This document shows positions 16,217-25,217 of a stretch of DNA of 34,956 nucleotides, piece by piece. A program made the position numbers and the translations under genes. The notes under the pieces are model-generated. The model was not told where the DNA came from and ran no database searches. It was given only the letters and a program-made list of their open reading frames with translations. Within the stretch, counting starts at the first letter, position 1; each line of letters starts with the position of its first letter. The stretch lies in assembly GCA_021160725.1 (NCBI GenBank), contig JAGHCA010000023.1:1-34956 (forward strand). Direction: 5' to 3'. Source of the DNA: Dehalococcoidia bacterium (GTDB lineage: Bacteria > Chloroflexota > Dehalococcoidia > GIF9 > AB-539-J10).

Positions 16217-17826
16217 GGGAAGGAAGGGAGAAAGTCATTTTCCTTGTCAGCCTGCTTTATCAACCAGTACTCGATGCTGTCGGCTAGGGCCAGCCAGCTA
16301 GCTTCAATGATGTTGGTGGAGCTGCCTACTGTCCGCCAGTTTTCTCTGCCATCGCTGGACTCAATCAGCACCCTGACCTGAGCCGCTGTGCCTGCGGTTT
16401 CTTCCAGGATGCGTACCTTATAATCAATAAGCTTAATAGCAGACAAGTCAGGATAGAATTGGAGGAGAGCCTTACGCAGAGCCTGGTCGAGGGCATTGAC
16501 CGGACCATCGCCCTCAGCAGCCGTATGCACTATCCTGTTATCCACCTTGACCTTGATAGTAGCCTCAGATAACGGTTCTTCTTTATTTCCTCTGGTAGGC
16601 GGGCGGCGGCGTTTCTCCACCACAACCATAAAGTCAACCAGTTCAAAAGGTGGCTTATAGTCCGGCTGAGCCCTATGGAGCAAGAGGTCGAAGGACGCCT
16701 CGGCAACATCGTATTGAAAACCTCGGTTTTCTAATAGCTTAATTTGCTTCAGTATCTCCTCGATTTTCTTGCCTTCAGGTACAGGTAGTCCACGTTCCTT
16801 AGCTTTAAAGATAATACTTCCCTTCCCTGCTAGCTCAGAAATGACAACGTGAGGTTTGTTGCCCACTAAATTCGGGTTTATGTGCTGGTAGCTATCTTCC
16901 CATTTCATTAAGCCTGATACGTGAATCCCACCCTTATGGGTGAAGGCATCATCGCCCACATAGGGAAACCTGTCATAATGAGGCATGTTAGCCAGTTCGG
17001 ATACATAGCGAGAGACCTCGCTGAGTTTACTTAGCTGTTGGTCAGTAACACAGTCAATGCCCATCTTAAGTTTCAACGCTGGTATGATAGAACAGAGATT
17101 GGCATTGCCACAGCGCTCACCATAGCCGTTCATGGTTCCTTGAACCTGAATAACCCCCACTTCCACGGCAGCCAGGGAGTTAGCCACAGCCAGCTCGGCA
17201 TCATTATGGGTGTGAATGCCCAAAGGCACAGGACTTACCTTTTGAACAGCTTTAATAGCCTCCACTATCTCTTGCGGCAGGGTGCCGCCATTGGTATCGC
17301 AAAGAATTACACATTCCGCACCCGCCTTAGCCGCTGCAATTACCACCTGTAAGGCATATTCAGGATTATCTTTATATCCATCAAAGAAGTGCTCGGCATC
17401 AAAGAAAACCTTCAATCCTTTTGCCCTGAGGTAACTTATAGAATCTGTAATCATGCTCAGGTTTTCTTCCAGTGTTGTCTCCAGAACCTGGGTTACCTGT
17501 TTGTCCCAGGCTTTTCCTACAAGAGTGCTCACACTGGTTTTAGCCTCCAGCAGGGCCTGGAGATTACGGTCTTCTTCCACCCGACACCCCACATGCCGGG
17601 TGCTGCCAAAGGCAACCAGAGTAGAATGTGACAAATTCAAATTCCGTGCTTTAGCGAAGAATTCAGTATCCTTGAGGTTAGAGCCAGGCCAGCCACCCTC
17701 GACGAAGTCAATGCCCATCTCATCCAGCTTCTGAACAATCTTGAGCTTATCCTCAACGGAAAAGGAAATGCCTTCCTGCTGGACTCCGTCTCTTAGAGTG
17801 GTATCATAAAGTTGCACTGTAGACAT
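16213..17826 (-). CDS. cimA: Citramalate synthase
   Basis: Condenses acetyl-CoA with pyruvate to (R)-citramalate, opening the threonine-independent isoleucine route. The 537-aa protein starts with YDTTLRDGVQQEGISFSVEDK, the metal- and ketoacid-binding segment. CDTNGGTLP and IHTHNDAELAVANSLAAVE carry the catalytic-site His residues, followed by GTMNGYGERCGNANL. The C-terminal third is the LeuA-type allosteric dimer domain. The GGWPGSNLKDTEFF segment and overall length match the CimA/long citramalate synthase group rather than LeuA. Lies eleven bases after leuB, same strand. CimA products are further processed by LeuCD and LeuB. Confidence 0.92.
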   Translation of the reverse strand: MSTVQLYDTTLRDGVQQEGISFSVEDKLKIVQKLDEMGIDFVEGGWPGSNLKDTEFFAKARNLNLSHSTLVAFGSTRHVGCRVEEDRNLQALLEAKTSVSTLVGKAWDKQVTQVLETTLEENLSMITDSISYLRAKGLKVFFDAEHFFDGYKDNPEYALQVVIAAAKAGAECVILCDTNGGTLPQEIVEAIKAVQKVSPVPLGIHTHNDAELAVANSLAAVEVGVIQVQGTMNGYGERCGNANLCSIIPALKLKMGIDCVTDQQLSKLSEVSRYVSELANMPHYDRFPYVGDDAFTHKGGIHVSGLMKWEDSYQHINPNLVGNKPHVVISELAGKGSIIFKAKERGLPVPEGKKIEEILKQIKLLENRGFQYDVAEASFDLLLHRAQPDYKPPFELVDFMVVVEKRRRPPTRGNKEEPLSEATIKVKVDNRIVHTAAEGDGPVNALDQALRKALLQFYPDLSAIKLIDYKVRILEETAGTAAQVRVLIESSDGRENWRTVGSSTNIIEASWLALADSIEYWLIKQADKENDFLPSFP

Positions 17827-17837
17827 GGAGAATTTCC

Positions 17838-18926
17838 TTAACCTTTCACTTTTTGAGCAATCAAATCTCCCATCTCCTTTGTTCCCACACGAACCTTGCC
17901 CTCTGACATTATATCGTAAGTTCTATAACCTTGCTCTAAGACAGCAAGGACAGCGTTTTCTACGGCTGTGGCTTCGGCCTCCAAGGCAAAAGAATAACGA
18001 AGCATCATAGCCGCGCTCAAGATAGTAGCAATAGGATTAGCCATGTTTTGCCCCGCACGACTGGGAGCGCTGCCATGAATTGGCTCATACATGCCGAAAG
18101 TTTTTCCCCTGGGAATTCCTGCCAGGCTGGCTGAGGGAAGCATGCCCATTGAACCAGCCAGCATCGAAGCCTCGTCAGTGAGAATATCACCAAACATGTT
18201 TTCCGTGACCACAACATCAAGGTCAGCAGGACGCTGAATAAGCCTCATAGCACAGGAATCAACCAGCATGTGTTGAAGCTCAACATCAAGGTAATCGGCA
18301 GAAACTTCCTGGGCAATCTGACGCCATAGCCGGGATGACTGGAGGACATTAGCTTTATCCACCGAAGCCAGCTTTTTACGGCGGTTTCGGGCTAACTCAA
18401 AGCCCACCTTTAATATGCGCTCAATTTCCACCTCGGAATAAGCCAGGGTATCAACTGCCTGCCTTCCCTCCGGAGTTTGCCACTGTTTCTTGGGTTGACC
18501 AAAGTAAAGTCCACCCGTGAGTTCTCTAACCACCACCAAGTCCACACCCCTAACCACCTCTGGCTTGAGATTGGTCGAATCCACCAGCATAGGGAAAACT
18601 TTCACGGGACGCAAATTAGCAAACAACCCCAGCTCTTTGCGCAAAGCCAGTAATCCATCTTCAGGATGGATTTTGGCTTGAGGGTCATCCCATTTAGAAC
18701 CACCAACTGCACCGAGCAACACTGCATCACATTCCTTACACATCCCCAAGGTCTCATCGCTAAGGGCTGTGCCCAGGGTGTCTATGGCAACGCCACCTAT
18801 GAGCCCATCATGGAGGCGAAAGCCATGTCCAAATTTCTCACCCACGGTCTGCAAAACCTTTAGCGCCTCGGTTATTACCTCAGGGCCAACACCGTCACCC
18901 GGTAAAACTGCTATATTAAATTCCAT
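17838..18926 (-). CDS. leuB: 3-isopropylmalate dehydrogenase
   Basis: NAD-dependent oxidative decarboxylation of 3-isopropylmalate; the same enzyme commonly serves the citramalate route. The ATG at 18926 is preferred over a GTG nine bases upstream because GAGAGG sits eight bases before it; this gives 362 aa, the usual length. Motifs: [12 protein letters not shown] with the substrate Arg/Tyr region, [13 protein letters not shown] with the catalytic Lys, and the metal-binding [20 protein letters not shown] followed by GMLPSASL. Upstream on the strand is the sbcC-like gene and downstream is cimA, so it is part of a broken-up leucine operon. Confidence 0.95.
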   Translation of the reverse strand: MEFNIAVLPGDGVGPEVITEALKVLQTVGEKFGHGFRLHDGLIGGVAIDTLGTALSDETLGMCKECDAVLLGAVGGSKWDDPQAKIHPEDGLLALRKELGLFANLRPVKVFPMLVDSTNLKPEVVRGVDLVVVRELTGGLYFGQPKKQWQTPEGRQAVDTLAYSEVEIERILKVGFELARNRRKKLASVDKANVLQSSRLWRQIAQEVSADYLDVELQHMLVDSCAMRLIQRPADLDVVVTENMFGDILTDEASMLAGSMGMLPSASLAGIPRGKTFGMYEPIHGSAPSRAGQNMANPIATILSAAMMLRYSFALEAEATAVENAVLAVLEQGYRTYDIMSEGKVRVGTKEMGDLIAQKVKG

Positions 18927-18994
18927 ACTATGCACCTCTCATTCTTTGCTATTTATCATAGGAGACGAGCTCATTATGACAAGTGTTAAGCTCA

Positions 18995-21148
18995 TCACAA
19001 AAGCCTCTCGTTTTCACCTAACAAAATAATATTATCGGCTACCGTATCATATAAATCGCCCAGTGTGAATATGATGATTTGATAATCTGAAGCCAGCGTT
19101 TTGAAAAAGTTAAGCGTATTAGCCAGGCGGACAGAGTCAAAATTAACAAAAGGGTCATCCAATAACAAAGGAGGCTTCTTATCCCGAAATATCAATTTTA
19201 CCAGGGCCAGCCGAAAGGCTAGATAGAGTTCATCAACCGCCCCGCCACTTAATTCCTCGGGCTTAGCCCAGTCTCCTTTCTCATCGGAATATACCCACAA
19301 TTCCAAGCCTTCTTTGTTGATTCTCACTTGTTTGTATTTACCAGCGGTAAAAATGGAGAGGCAATTCCGAATTTCTTTTTCCAAAATTTCATTAGCTGCC
19401 AAGAATGTCTCAGCCCTGGCCCTGGATATAAAATCCCTGGCTAATTCGTAAATCTTTACCCTTTTTTCCTCTTGCTTCAAAGCCTTCTGCAGACTTTCCA
19501 CTTCCTCTTCTAGCTTGATTTGCCTTTCAGCATCAACTTCCTTTTCTTCAGCTAGCTTAACGATCGCTTCGCTATATCTTTTTCGTTTTTCCAGCTCAGC
19601 TTGCTTTTCCTCTAAACCACGAACTTTACTTTCCAATTCGATATATTCTTCCGGGCTTAGGCGCGTCTCCATCAAGTCCTCAGTAAGTTTCGCTTTCTCT
19701 ACCGCTAAATCCCTCGCTGTTTCTCGCTTCTGCTTCTCGAAATCTTCGACCGCCCTGCCCCTCAACATCCCCTTTAGTTGAGCTTCTAAGCTGGTTTTCT
19801 CTTTAAGCCTAAATTTAAAATCTTTTTCTTTCTTATCGAACTCGCCAACCGTATTGCACCTAGCCCCAGCCAGCAACTCTTTCTCCTCCTTGCCAAGATT
19901 ATCAAGAGCCAGCTTCATGTCTTGAATGCGCTTCTCAATACCTGAGATACTTGTTTTATCTTGAATAAGGGCAGTTCTCGCCCTTATAGTTATAGTAAGA
20001 AAAGCTGCGCCCAAGATTACTAAACCCAAGAAGTATACAGAAACAACCAAAGCTCCAATTACCCCACCTATCAGTACTGCTAGTGCTGTAGCTATGCCGC
20101 TCCCTGAACCAAAAAATCTTGCAGCTTTTTTTCTGTCCAATTTCCCCTTCGCTTCAGCTAACTCACTTTCCCGCATAGTCAGATGTTTCACAATATCCCC
20201 TCGGCTATTCTGGATCGCATCCAGCTTTCTTCTTAATTCCGAGACCTGTTGCTCATCTTCAAACTCTTCGATGGACCTTAGGGCTTCGTTTACCTTTCCA
20301 AGCTTGGTCATTAGTTCACTTATCCCACCAAGTAGCTCTTCCACCGCATCATACTTTTGTTCTAAATCTTTTATGGATGCCTCGATCTCTTTACGCTGTT
20401 TATTCTTCTCCAGCAAAGCCCTGGACTTTTCATACTCTTCCTTAATCCGAGCCAGTTGCTTCTCCACCTGCATCAGCTCGACCTTTTGAGCTTCCGCTCT
20501 AGAGACCTCGTTCCTGACCTCATCATACCGCTGCAAAGCATCTTGGAGCCTGGTCTTGAGACTGGCCAGTATGCCGGGGTTTTTTGAAAGTTTATCCAGC
20601 CCTCTCTTCATATCAGCAATCTTGCCATCCAGTTTCCCTATCACCTGTGAGGCAAGAGTACTTTCCTTACCTCCGCTCACAACTTCTTCCAGACTGGCAG
20701 TAATTTCCTTCTCACCCGATGAGATCTCAGTTACCTGTGATTGCCGAATACAAGACGAGGACAAGAAAAGCCTGTCAGATTTGGTTCCCAGTAGCTCAGC
20801 CACTTTCTCTGAAACCTCTTTGAATGTATCAATTTCTCCTCGATCTTCATCTTCAATAAACCTGACAGTCCCTTTGTCAAAATCCTTCTCCAGCAAACAT
20901 CTATTCCCTTTCTCCTCAAACTCAAGGCTGGTTTGATATCGCCTGGTTGAGCCCCAAGAAACATAATCCCTGATCTCCCTTGAAGTGCTCTTAGGATTAT
21001 AGAAAAGGGCAGCAATAATACCCTCAAGCAAAGTGGACTTCCCCATTTCATTCAAGGGGCCCTTGACCACATTTATTCCAGGGTGGAACTGAGCCTGGAA
21101 ATCAACGAGTCTCTTGAAGTTTTTGAGCTCGATCCTCTTCAACCACAT
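18995..21148 (-). CDS. SbcC/Rad50/YhaN-like ABC-type ATPase with internal membrane segment
   Basis: Partner of the SbcD nuclease in DNA end processing. The 717-aa protein is short for SbcC (about 1000 aa). It has an N-terminal P-loop at residues 30-39, long coiled coils at about 195-345 and 395-600, and a C-terminal head with the LSGGA signature and Walker B PPLLLDDPF. No CxxC zinc hook is present. Instead, residues about 351-388 are strongly hydrophobic (two short helices around VSVYF), as known for the YhaN group. The P-loop reads GPLNEMGKST, one residue longer than GPNEMGKST. Start ATG overlaps the sbcD stop (TAATG). It probably tethers repair to the membrane; that is an inference. Confidence 0.85.
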   Translation of the reverse strand: MWLKRIELKNFKRLVDFQAQFHPGINVVKGPLNEMGKSTLLEGIIAALFYNPKSTSREIRDYVSWGSTRRYQTSLEFEEKGNRCLLEKDFDKGTVRFIEDEDRGEIDTFKEVSEKVAELLGTKSDRLFLSSSCIRQSQVTEISSGEKEITASLEEVVSGGKESTLASQVIGKLDGKIADMKRGLDKLSKNPGILASLKTRLQDALQRYDEVRNEVSRAEAQKVELMQVEKQLARIKEEYEKSRALLEKNKQRKEIEASIKDLEQKYDAVEELLGGISELMTKLGKVNEALRSIEEFEDEQQVSELRRKLDAIQNSRGDIVKHLTMRESELAEAKGKLDRKKAARFFGSGSGIATALAVLIGGVIGALVVSVYFLGLVILGAAFLTITIRARTALIQDKTSISGIEKRIQDMKLALDNLGKEEKELLAGARCNTVGEFDKKEKDFKFRLKEKTSLEAQLKGMLRGRAVEDFEKQKRETARDLAVEKAKLTEDLMETRLSPEEYIELESKVRGLEEKQAELEKRKRYSEAIVKLAEEKEVDAERQIKLEEEVESLQKALKQEEKRVKIYELARDFISRARAETFLAANEILEKEIRNCLSIFTAGKYKQVRINKEGLELWVYSDEKGDWAKPEELSGGAVDELYLAFRLALVKLIFRDKKPPLLLDDPFVNFDSVRLANTLNFFKTLASDYQIIIFTLGDLYDTVADNIILLGENERLL

Positions 21149-22263
21149 TATAAAACTTCCTTCCCATCCAGAAGGGCTATGCCATACTGAAGAGCATTCT
21201 CAGCAATCTCTCTTGCCTCCCCTTCCGAATCCTCGATTTGGCTCTTCATTAATTCAACAAATCTATTCCGAATTAATCGCCCTTCATCCACGGAGATTTC
21301 CTCCGACCGGGCATGAGATTCATCCATAACATCTAGATGGAAAAATTTCTCTCCCAATTCAGCTTCTAATTCCTCAGGGTTTTCCATAAGTTCGGCATTG
21401 CGAAGTCCCCTTAGAGTGACTTTTCTTATCAAATTTTCATTTGCCCCCTCGGAGATTCTCACTTTCAGCACCGGCAATTCCTGTATTTCGTTCATGTCTA
21501 TATCTACTTCGTCGTAGTCACGGAGTCCAATCTCTTTGGGTTCAACTTTAACCTCACCGGTGTCCAAAAGACTGACCAAAAGCACAGCACCTTTCTCCCT
21601 CTGGTCAGGTATCCACTCCGGCGGGCCAGAGTACCAGGCTGCAGGTTCTTTTGAACATCTATAGGGGCGGTGCCAGTGCCCCAGCGCCAGGTAATTCATG
21701 CCACTGGATTGAATTTCCTCCAGACTGAAGACATGGTCATCCTCTGCCGTCCTCCCCGGGATATAAAACGACCCATGTGCCAGAGCAATATGAAATTTGC
21801 TTGAGGTCGAAGGCTCGAGCCCTTTCAATGGGCTCACGTGGGACCTATTACTTAGATTCGGCTTCCCATATACCGTTAAATCAAGCTCAGGATATTCCTT
21901 GCAGGACATACACTCGCCGGTGAAAATTTTGAGATTGGAGCACTTTCCTTCAAAGTCAACCTTCCTGTATATTGACGAGGAATCAAAAGAATCATGTGTG
22001 CCAGGGACAAGGCAAACTGGAATATTCTTCTCCTTAAGTAGATGAAATTGCTCTATTACTAAATCTATATTTCGTTGAGGCTGCTGGTTAGCATCGAACA
22101 AGTCTCCCGCAATTAAAACGATGTTTACCCCTTCATTTATAGCAGTAGCTATCACGTTCTTGAATGTGGTTCTCAGTTGTTCTCGCTGAAGGTTGCTCTT
22201 ATTCCCTAGGCCTGAGAACTTCGTCCCGAGGTGAATATCAGCAGTGTGCAAAATTTTGAGCAT
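21148..22263 (-). CDS. sbcD: DNA repair exonuclease SbcD/Mre11 family
   Basis: The Mn-dependent calcineurin-like nuclease of 371 aa starts at the ATG at 22263, with AAAGGA about seven bases upstream; a longer frame to 22356 adds 31 residues encoded by a hairpin repeat and is rejected. Metal motifs are in order: HTADIHLG (6-13), AGDLFD followed by Asn-Gln-Gln, GTHDSFD (GNHD-like with Thr for Asn), AHGSFYI, and GHWHRP. A C-terminal capping region follows. Length matches YhaO/SbcD relatives. It is translationally coupled to the ATPase. GTHD in place of GNHD is common in archaeal-like members and does not remove the metal His. Confidence 0.9.
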   Translation of the reverse strand: MLKILHTADIHLGTKFSGLGNKSNLQREQLRTTFKNVIATAINEGVNIVLIAGDLFDANQQPQRNIDLVIEQFHLLKEKNIPVCLVPGTHDSFDSSSIYRKVDFEGKCSNLKIFTGECMSCKEYPELDLTVYGKPNLSNRSHVSPLKGLEPSTSSKFHIALAHGSFYIPGRTAEDDHVFSLEEIQSSGMNYLALGHWHRPYRCSKEPAAWYSGPPEWIPDQREKGAVLLVSLLDTGEVKVEPKEIGLRDYDEVDIDMNEIQELPVLKVRISEGANENLIRKVTLRGLRNAELMENPEELEAELGEKFFHLDVMDESHARSEEISVDEGRLIRNRFVELMKSQIEDSEGEAREIAENALQYGIALLDGKEVL

Positions 22264-22332
22264 GTCAAATATCCTTTTATGAGAAAGTCTCCTAAGATTT
22301 CTTGAGCCGTGGTTCTCATTGACATCGCTGAG

Positions 22333-22348
22333 CCCCGATAAATCGGGG
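22333..22348. repeat. Short hairpin repeat, copy A (7-bp arms, AA loop)
   Basis: CCCCGAT and ATCGGGG flank AA. It lies in the 174-base gap between leuA and sbcD. Two relatives with the same plan but different outer bases occur at 24307-24322 and 24392-24407. No T-run follows on either strand, so it is not a classic terminator. It is probably a dispersed repeat of the REP or MITE kind. Confidence 0.55.
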
Positions 22349-22437
22349 AGCCTCACAGTGACTTTATTAGCCCCGAACCCTGGGGAGCAGCAAAATATCT
22401 ACGATAACTGTAGTTGTTATAATGGAGAGCAAATACA

Positions 22438-23958
22438 TTATTGCCCCCTCTTTTTTGCCGCCAACAGACGATTTAGAGCATTCATGTATGCCTTGGCACT
22501 GGCAACAATGATATCAGTATCAGCACCACGGCCGGTATAAGTTACACCATCGCTCTCTATCCGTATTAAAACTTCCCCGATGGCATCAATCCCCTCAGTA
22601 ATCGATTTAACCGTGAACTCCGTGAGTTTATTAGGTATGCCAACCAGACGATTGATAGCTTTACACACGGCATCCACCGGACCTGTCCCCAAAGCAGCAT
22701 CTGCCAAACTCTGCCCATCTGGCCCGATAAGTCTGACTGTGGCTGTAGGGAGACTATGGTCACCGCAGGATACTTCAATATGGTCAAGATGGTACACCTC
22801 CGTAACGGTGCGCAGTTCCTCGGCTATCAGGGATTCAATATCTCGGTCTGTGATTTCCTTTTTCTTATCCGCCAATTCCTTGAAGTCTCGAAAAGCACGG
22901 TTTAATGCTTCTTCGCTTAAAGTATAGCCAAGCTCAGATAGCCTCTCCTTAAAGGCATGTCGTCCACTCACTTTACTTAACACTAATGAACTTGAGGGGA
23001 TGCCCACCGATTTCGGGTCCATAATTTCGTAGGTGATAGCTTTCTTAAGCACCCCATCCTGATGGATACCTGACTGGTGACGGAAGGCGTTCGCGCCAAT
23101 GATAGCCTTGTTAGGCTGGATGGAAAACCCGGTAAGCTCACTCACCAGACGACTTGTGCGGTAAATTTGAGTGGTATCAATATCAGTGGTGAGATTAAAA
23201 AAGTCCTGGCGAGTTTTTAAAGCCATGACAATCTCCTCCAGAGAAGCGTTGCCAGCTCTTTCGCCGATGCCGTTAATAGTACATTCAACCTGTCGTGCAC
23301 CCGCCCTTATTGCCTCCAGGCTATTAGCCACAGCCAGCCCCAGGTCATTATGGCAATGTACGCTGATCACAGCCTTGTCAATGTTGGGCAAATTGTCCCG
23401 TATGCCCCGGATTAAGCCACCAAATTCCTGGGGGGTAGCATAGCCCACAGTATCGGGGATATTAACCGTGGTTGCTCCAGCATCAATCACTGCCTCCAGA
23501 ATCTGGTAGATGTAAGCAGGGTCAGCACGACTGGCATCCATCGGTGAAAATTCAACATCGTCTAAATAGCTCTTAGCCCGAGCCACCATTTCTCGAGACA
23601 TGCTTAGAACCTCATCACGGCTCTTCTTAAGTTGATGGGCAAGGTGAATATCCGAGGCTGAAAGAAAGACATGGATGCGAGGATGTTCGGCTTCCTTAAC
23701 CGCCTCCCATGCCCTATCTATGGCCTTAATATTGGCGAGGGTCAGAGCACAAATTATAGGACGTCTAATCTTCTGGGCAATAAGACGGACAGCCTCAAAA
23801 TCTCCAACTGAGCTGGCGGGAAAGCCTGCTTCAATAACATCAACGCCGAGTTTATCCAACTGCTTGGCTATTTCCAGCTTTTCCTGAAGGTTCAAGCTAG
23901 CTCCCGCGGCCTGCTCACCATCTCGCAAGGTAGTATCAAAAATGATGACCTTTTCCAT
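22438..23958 (-). CDS. leuA: 2-isopropylmalate synthase
   Basis: First committed leucine step: acetyl-CoA plus 2-ketoisovalerate. The ATG at 23958 is preferred (AAGGG six bases upstream) over a TTG fifteen bases earlier, giving 506 aa, normal for the long bacterial type. [16 protein letters not shown] (residues 6-21), [19 protein letters not shown] and [17 protein letters not shown] are the substrate- and metal-binding blocks; the C-terminal third is the leucine-sensing regulatory domain. Downstream on the same strand are sbcD, the sbcC-like gene, leuB and cimA. No ilv or leuCD genes are in the window. A candidate promoter and long leader lie upstream. Confidence 0.95.
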   Translation of the reverse strand: MEKVIIFDTTLRDGEQAAGASLNLQEKLEIAKQLDKLGVDVIEAGFPASSVGDFEAVRLIAQKIRRPIICALTLANIKAIDRAWEAVKEAEHPRIHVFLSASDIHLAHQLKKSRDEVLSMSREMVARAKSYLDDVEFSPMDASRADPAYIYQILEAVIDAGATTVNIPDTVGYATPQEFGGLIRGIRDNLPNIDKAVISVHCHNDLGLAVANSLEAIRAGARQVECTINGIGERAGNASLEEIVMALKTRQDFFNLTTDIDTTQIYRTSRLVSELTGFSIQPNKAIIGANAFRHQSGIHQDGVLKKAITYEIMDPKSVGIPSSSLVLSKVSGRHAFKERLSELGYTLSEEALNRAFRDFKELADKKKEITDRDIESLIAEELRTVTEVYHLDHIEVSCGDHSLPTATVRLIGPDGQSLADAALGTGPVDAVCKAINRLVGIPNKLTEFTVKSITEGIDAIGEVLIRIESDGVTYTGRGADTDIIVASAKAYMNALNRLLAAKKRGQ

Positions 23959-24111
23959 AATTTTCCCTTTCAATAAAATGTGTAATCTCTTTTACTTATG
24001 CAGTGGATTTTATCCTGGCTTCTGATTCTACTTCTATTTTCCCCAATCTAGATAACAGATAAAGAATCACATGATCTTCGAAGCCCTAGCCAGGAGGTCC
24101 TTTTTTCAGTT

Positions 24112-24141
24112 ATGATACAGCAAATAATATTTGCACCACAA
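24112..24141 (-). promoter_or_regulatory. Candidate leuA promoter with internal palindrome
   Basis: On the - strand TTGTGG (24136-24141) and TATCAT (24112-24117, 5 of 6) are 18 bases apart. The spacer contains GCAAATA-A-TATTTGC (24120-24134), a perfect palindrome with 7-base arms, which could be a regulator site. The leader to the leuA ATG would be about 145 bases. The -35 match is weak (3 of 6). Confidence 0.3.
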
Positions 24142-24306
24142 AGCCTGCCTGCACCTACATAGCAGACTGGTGTTTGTAAGGCAACAACGATGATAGGATA
24201 AACGCCAAAGACAAATTTGTCAACAACGGCCAGATAGAGAGATAATTTGGGACTGAGAACGTAACCAAAGGTTGTTTAAAAATACAGGCTCCTCCATCAT
24301 TATGAG

Positions 24307-24322
24307 TTCCGATGAATCGGGA
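24307..24322. repeat. Short hairpin repeat, copy B
   Basis: TTCCGAT and ATCGGGA flank GA, pairing over seven positions with one T-G wobble. It shares the inner GAT/ATC and 16-base plan with the copies at 22333 and 24392. Confidence 0.45.
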
Positions 24323-24391
24323 TGAAACAATCTCCTGAGAGGTATGGAAGTACCACACACCTTTCAGGTAATCGCAATGACAAGGGGCGAA

Positions 24392-24407
24392 GCCTGATAA
24401 ATCAGGC
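24392..24407. repeat. Short hairpin repeat, copy C
   Basis: GCCTGAT and ATCAGGC flank AA, seven perfect pairs. Compared with copy A the outer pairs differ on both sides in a compensating way. It lies 28 bases before the pabA start. Confidence 0.5.
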
Positions 24408-24434
24408 AACTACAAAAATCTGGAGCTTAAGAAA

Positions 24435-25037
24435 ATGGTGTTAATAATAGATAACTATGATTCCTTTGTTTACAACCTGGTCCAATACGTAGGGGAGCTA
24501 GGCTGGGAACCTGCAGTCTACCGCAACGACCAGATTACCTTGGCTCAAATCGGAGAGCTAGCTCCAAGCCATATCATTATCTCCCCAGGACCTTGCACAC
24601 CTCTAGAAGCTGGCATCTCCAATGAGGTTGTGCAGCATTTTGGAGGGAAAATCCCCCTACTGGGAGTATGCTTAGGTCATCAATGCATTGGCTACGTCTA
24701 CGGGGGCAAAATTGGTCGGACATTGCCAGTCCACGGCAAGACCTCTCTGATCCATCATGACGGCAAAACTATTTATCAGGGCTTGCCCAATCCCTTTCCG
24801 GCAACACGCTACCATTCTCTAATCATCAAAGCTGAAAATATTCCTGCCTGCCTCGAGGTCACTGCCAGAATTCCCGAGGGCATAATAATGGGGGTGAGAC
24901 ACCGGGATTATGTGGTGGAAGGAGTCCAATTTCATCCCGAATCCATCCTTACTGAGGTAGGACACGATATTTTAACCAACTTCCTCCATTTTACCCATCC
25001 ACTCTGGAGCGAAAATAAAATGCCAAATCTGAAATGA
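24435..25037 (+). CDS. pabA: Aminodeoxychorismate/anthranilate synthase glutamine amidotransferase subunit
   Basis: Supplies ammonia from glutamine to chorismate-using synthases. Length 200 aa, typical of PabA/TrpG. It opens with LIIDNYDSFVYNLVQYVGELG; the oxyanion segment ISPGPCTP is at 49-56, the nucleophile Cys79 is in GVCLGHQ, and the His177/Glu179 pair is in FHPES. It is followed by a class IV aminotransferase that resembles PabC, which favours the folate (p-aminobenzoate) role; many bacteria use one subunit for both folate and tryptophan. The chorismate-binding component (PabB or TrpE) is not in the window. Confidence 0.88.
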   Translation: MVLIIDNYDSFVYNLVQYVGELGWEPAVYRNDQITLAQIGELAPSHIIISPGPCTPLEAGISNEVVQHFGGKIPLLGVCLGHQCIGYVYGGKIGRTLPVHGKTSLIHHDGKTIYQGLPNPFPATRYHSLIIKAENIPACLEVTARIPEGIIMGVRHRDYVVEGVQFHPESILTEVGHDILTNFLHFTHPLWSENKMPNLK

Positions 25038-25049
25038 TAAAACAGCAGA

Positions 25050-25215
25050 AGGTAAAATTTGATAAATACAAAACACGAAATCCAAATGACCAAAACGATT
25101 TTGAATTTAGAGCATTGGAAATTTGGGATTGTTTAGGATTTAGAGCTTAGATATTAGAATTTTGTAAAGGGCTTTGTTTAGGCTTGTCCTGAGCAAGGTC
25201 GCAGAGATTTGGTGC
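25050..25215. repeat. AT-rich dispersed-repeat-like intergenic sequence between pabA and pabC
   Basis: The first part (about 25050-25170) is built from recurring words such as TTTAGA, TTTAGGA and GAATTT, a pattern seen in intergenic repeats of many environmental genomes. The end (about 25183-25215), with CTTGTCCTGAGCAAGGTCG, resembles a degraded form of a widespread CCTGAGCGAAGTCGAAGG repeat. No gene is present. Assignment as repeats rests on word pattern; other copies are outside the window. Confidence 0.35.
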
Positions 25216-25217
25216 TT

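Larger units (their letters stand above)
23959..24434. other. 476-base intergenic region upstream of leuA and pabA
   Basis: It holds the divergent upstream regions of leuA (- strand) and pabA (+ strand). On the leuA side are a candidate promoter at 24112-24141 with a palindrome, and 8-base complementary arms at 24013-24020 and 24088-24095 in the presumed leader. Towards pabA are two short hairpin repeats (24307-24322, 24392-24407) and a stretch ending in CGCAATGACAAGG that looks like a degraded dispersed repeat. No T-box consensus, leader peptide rich in leucine, tRNA or protein gene was found. Confidence 0.6.

Noticed and set aside
22264-22356. N-terminal extension of sbcD
   Set aside because: It is encoded partly by a hairpin repeat, and the family N-terminus starts at the ATG at 22263 with its own Shine-Dalgarno.
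23959-24110. T-box or leucine attenuator upstream of leuA
   Set aside because: No T-box AGGGTGG-like core and no leucine-rich leader peptide were found; only weak pairing arms are present.
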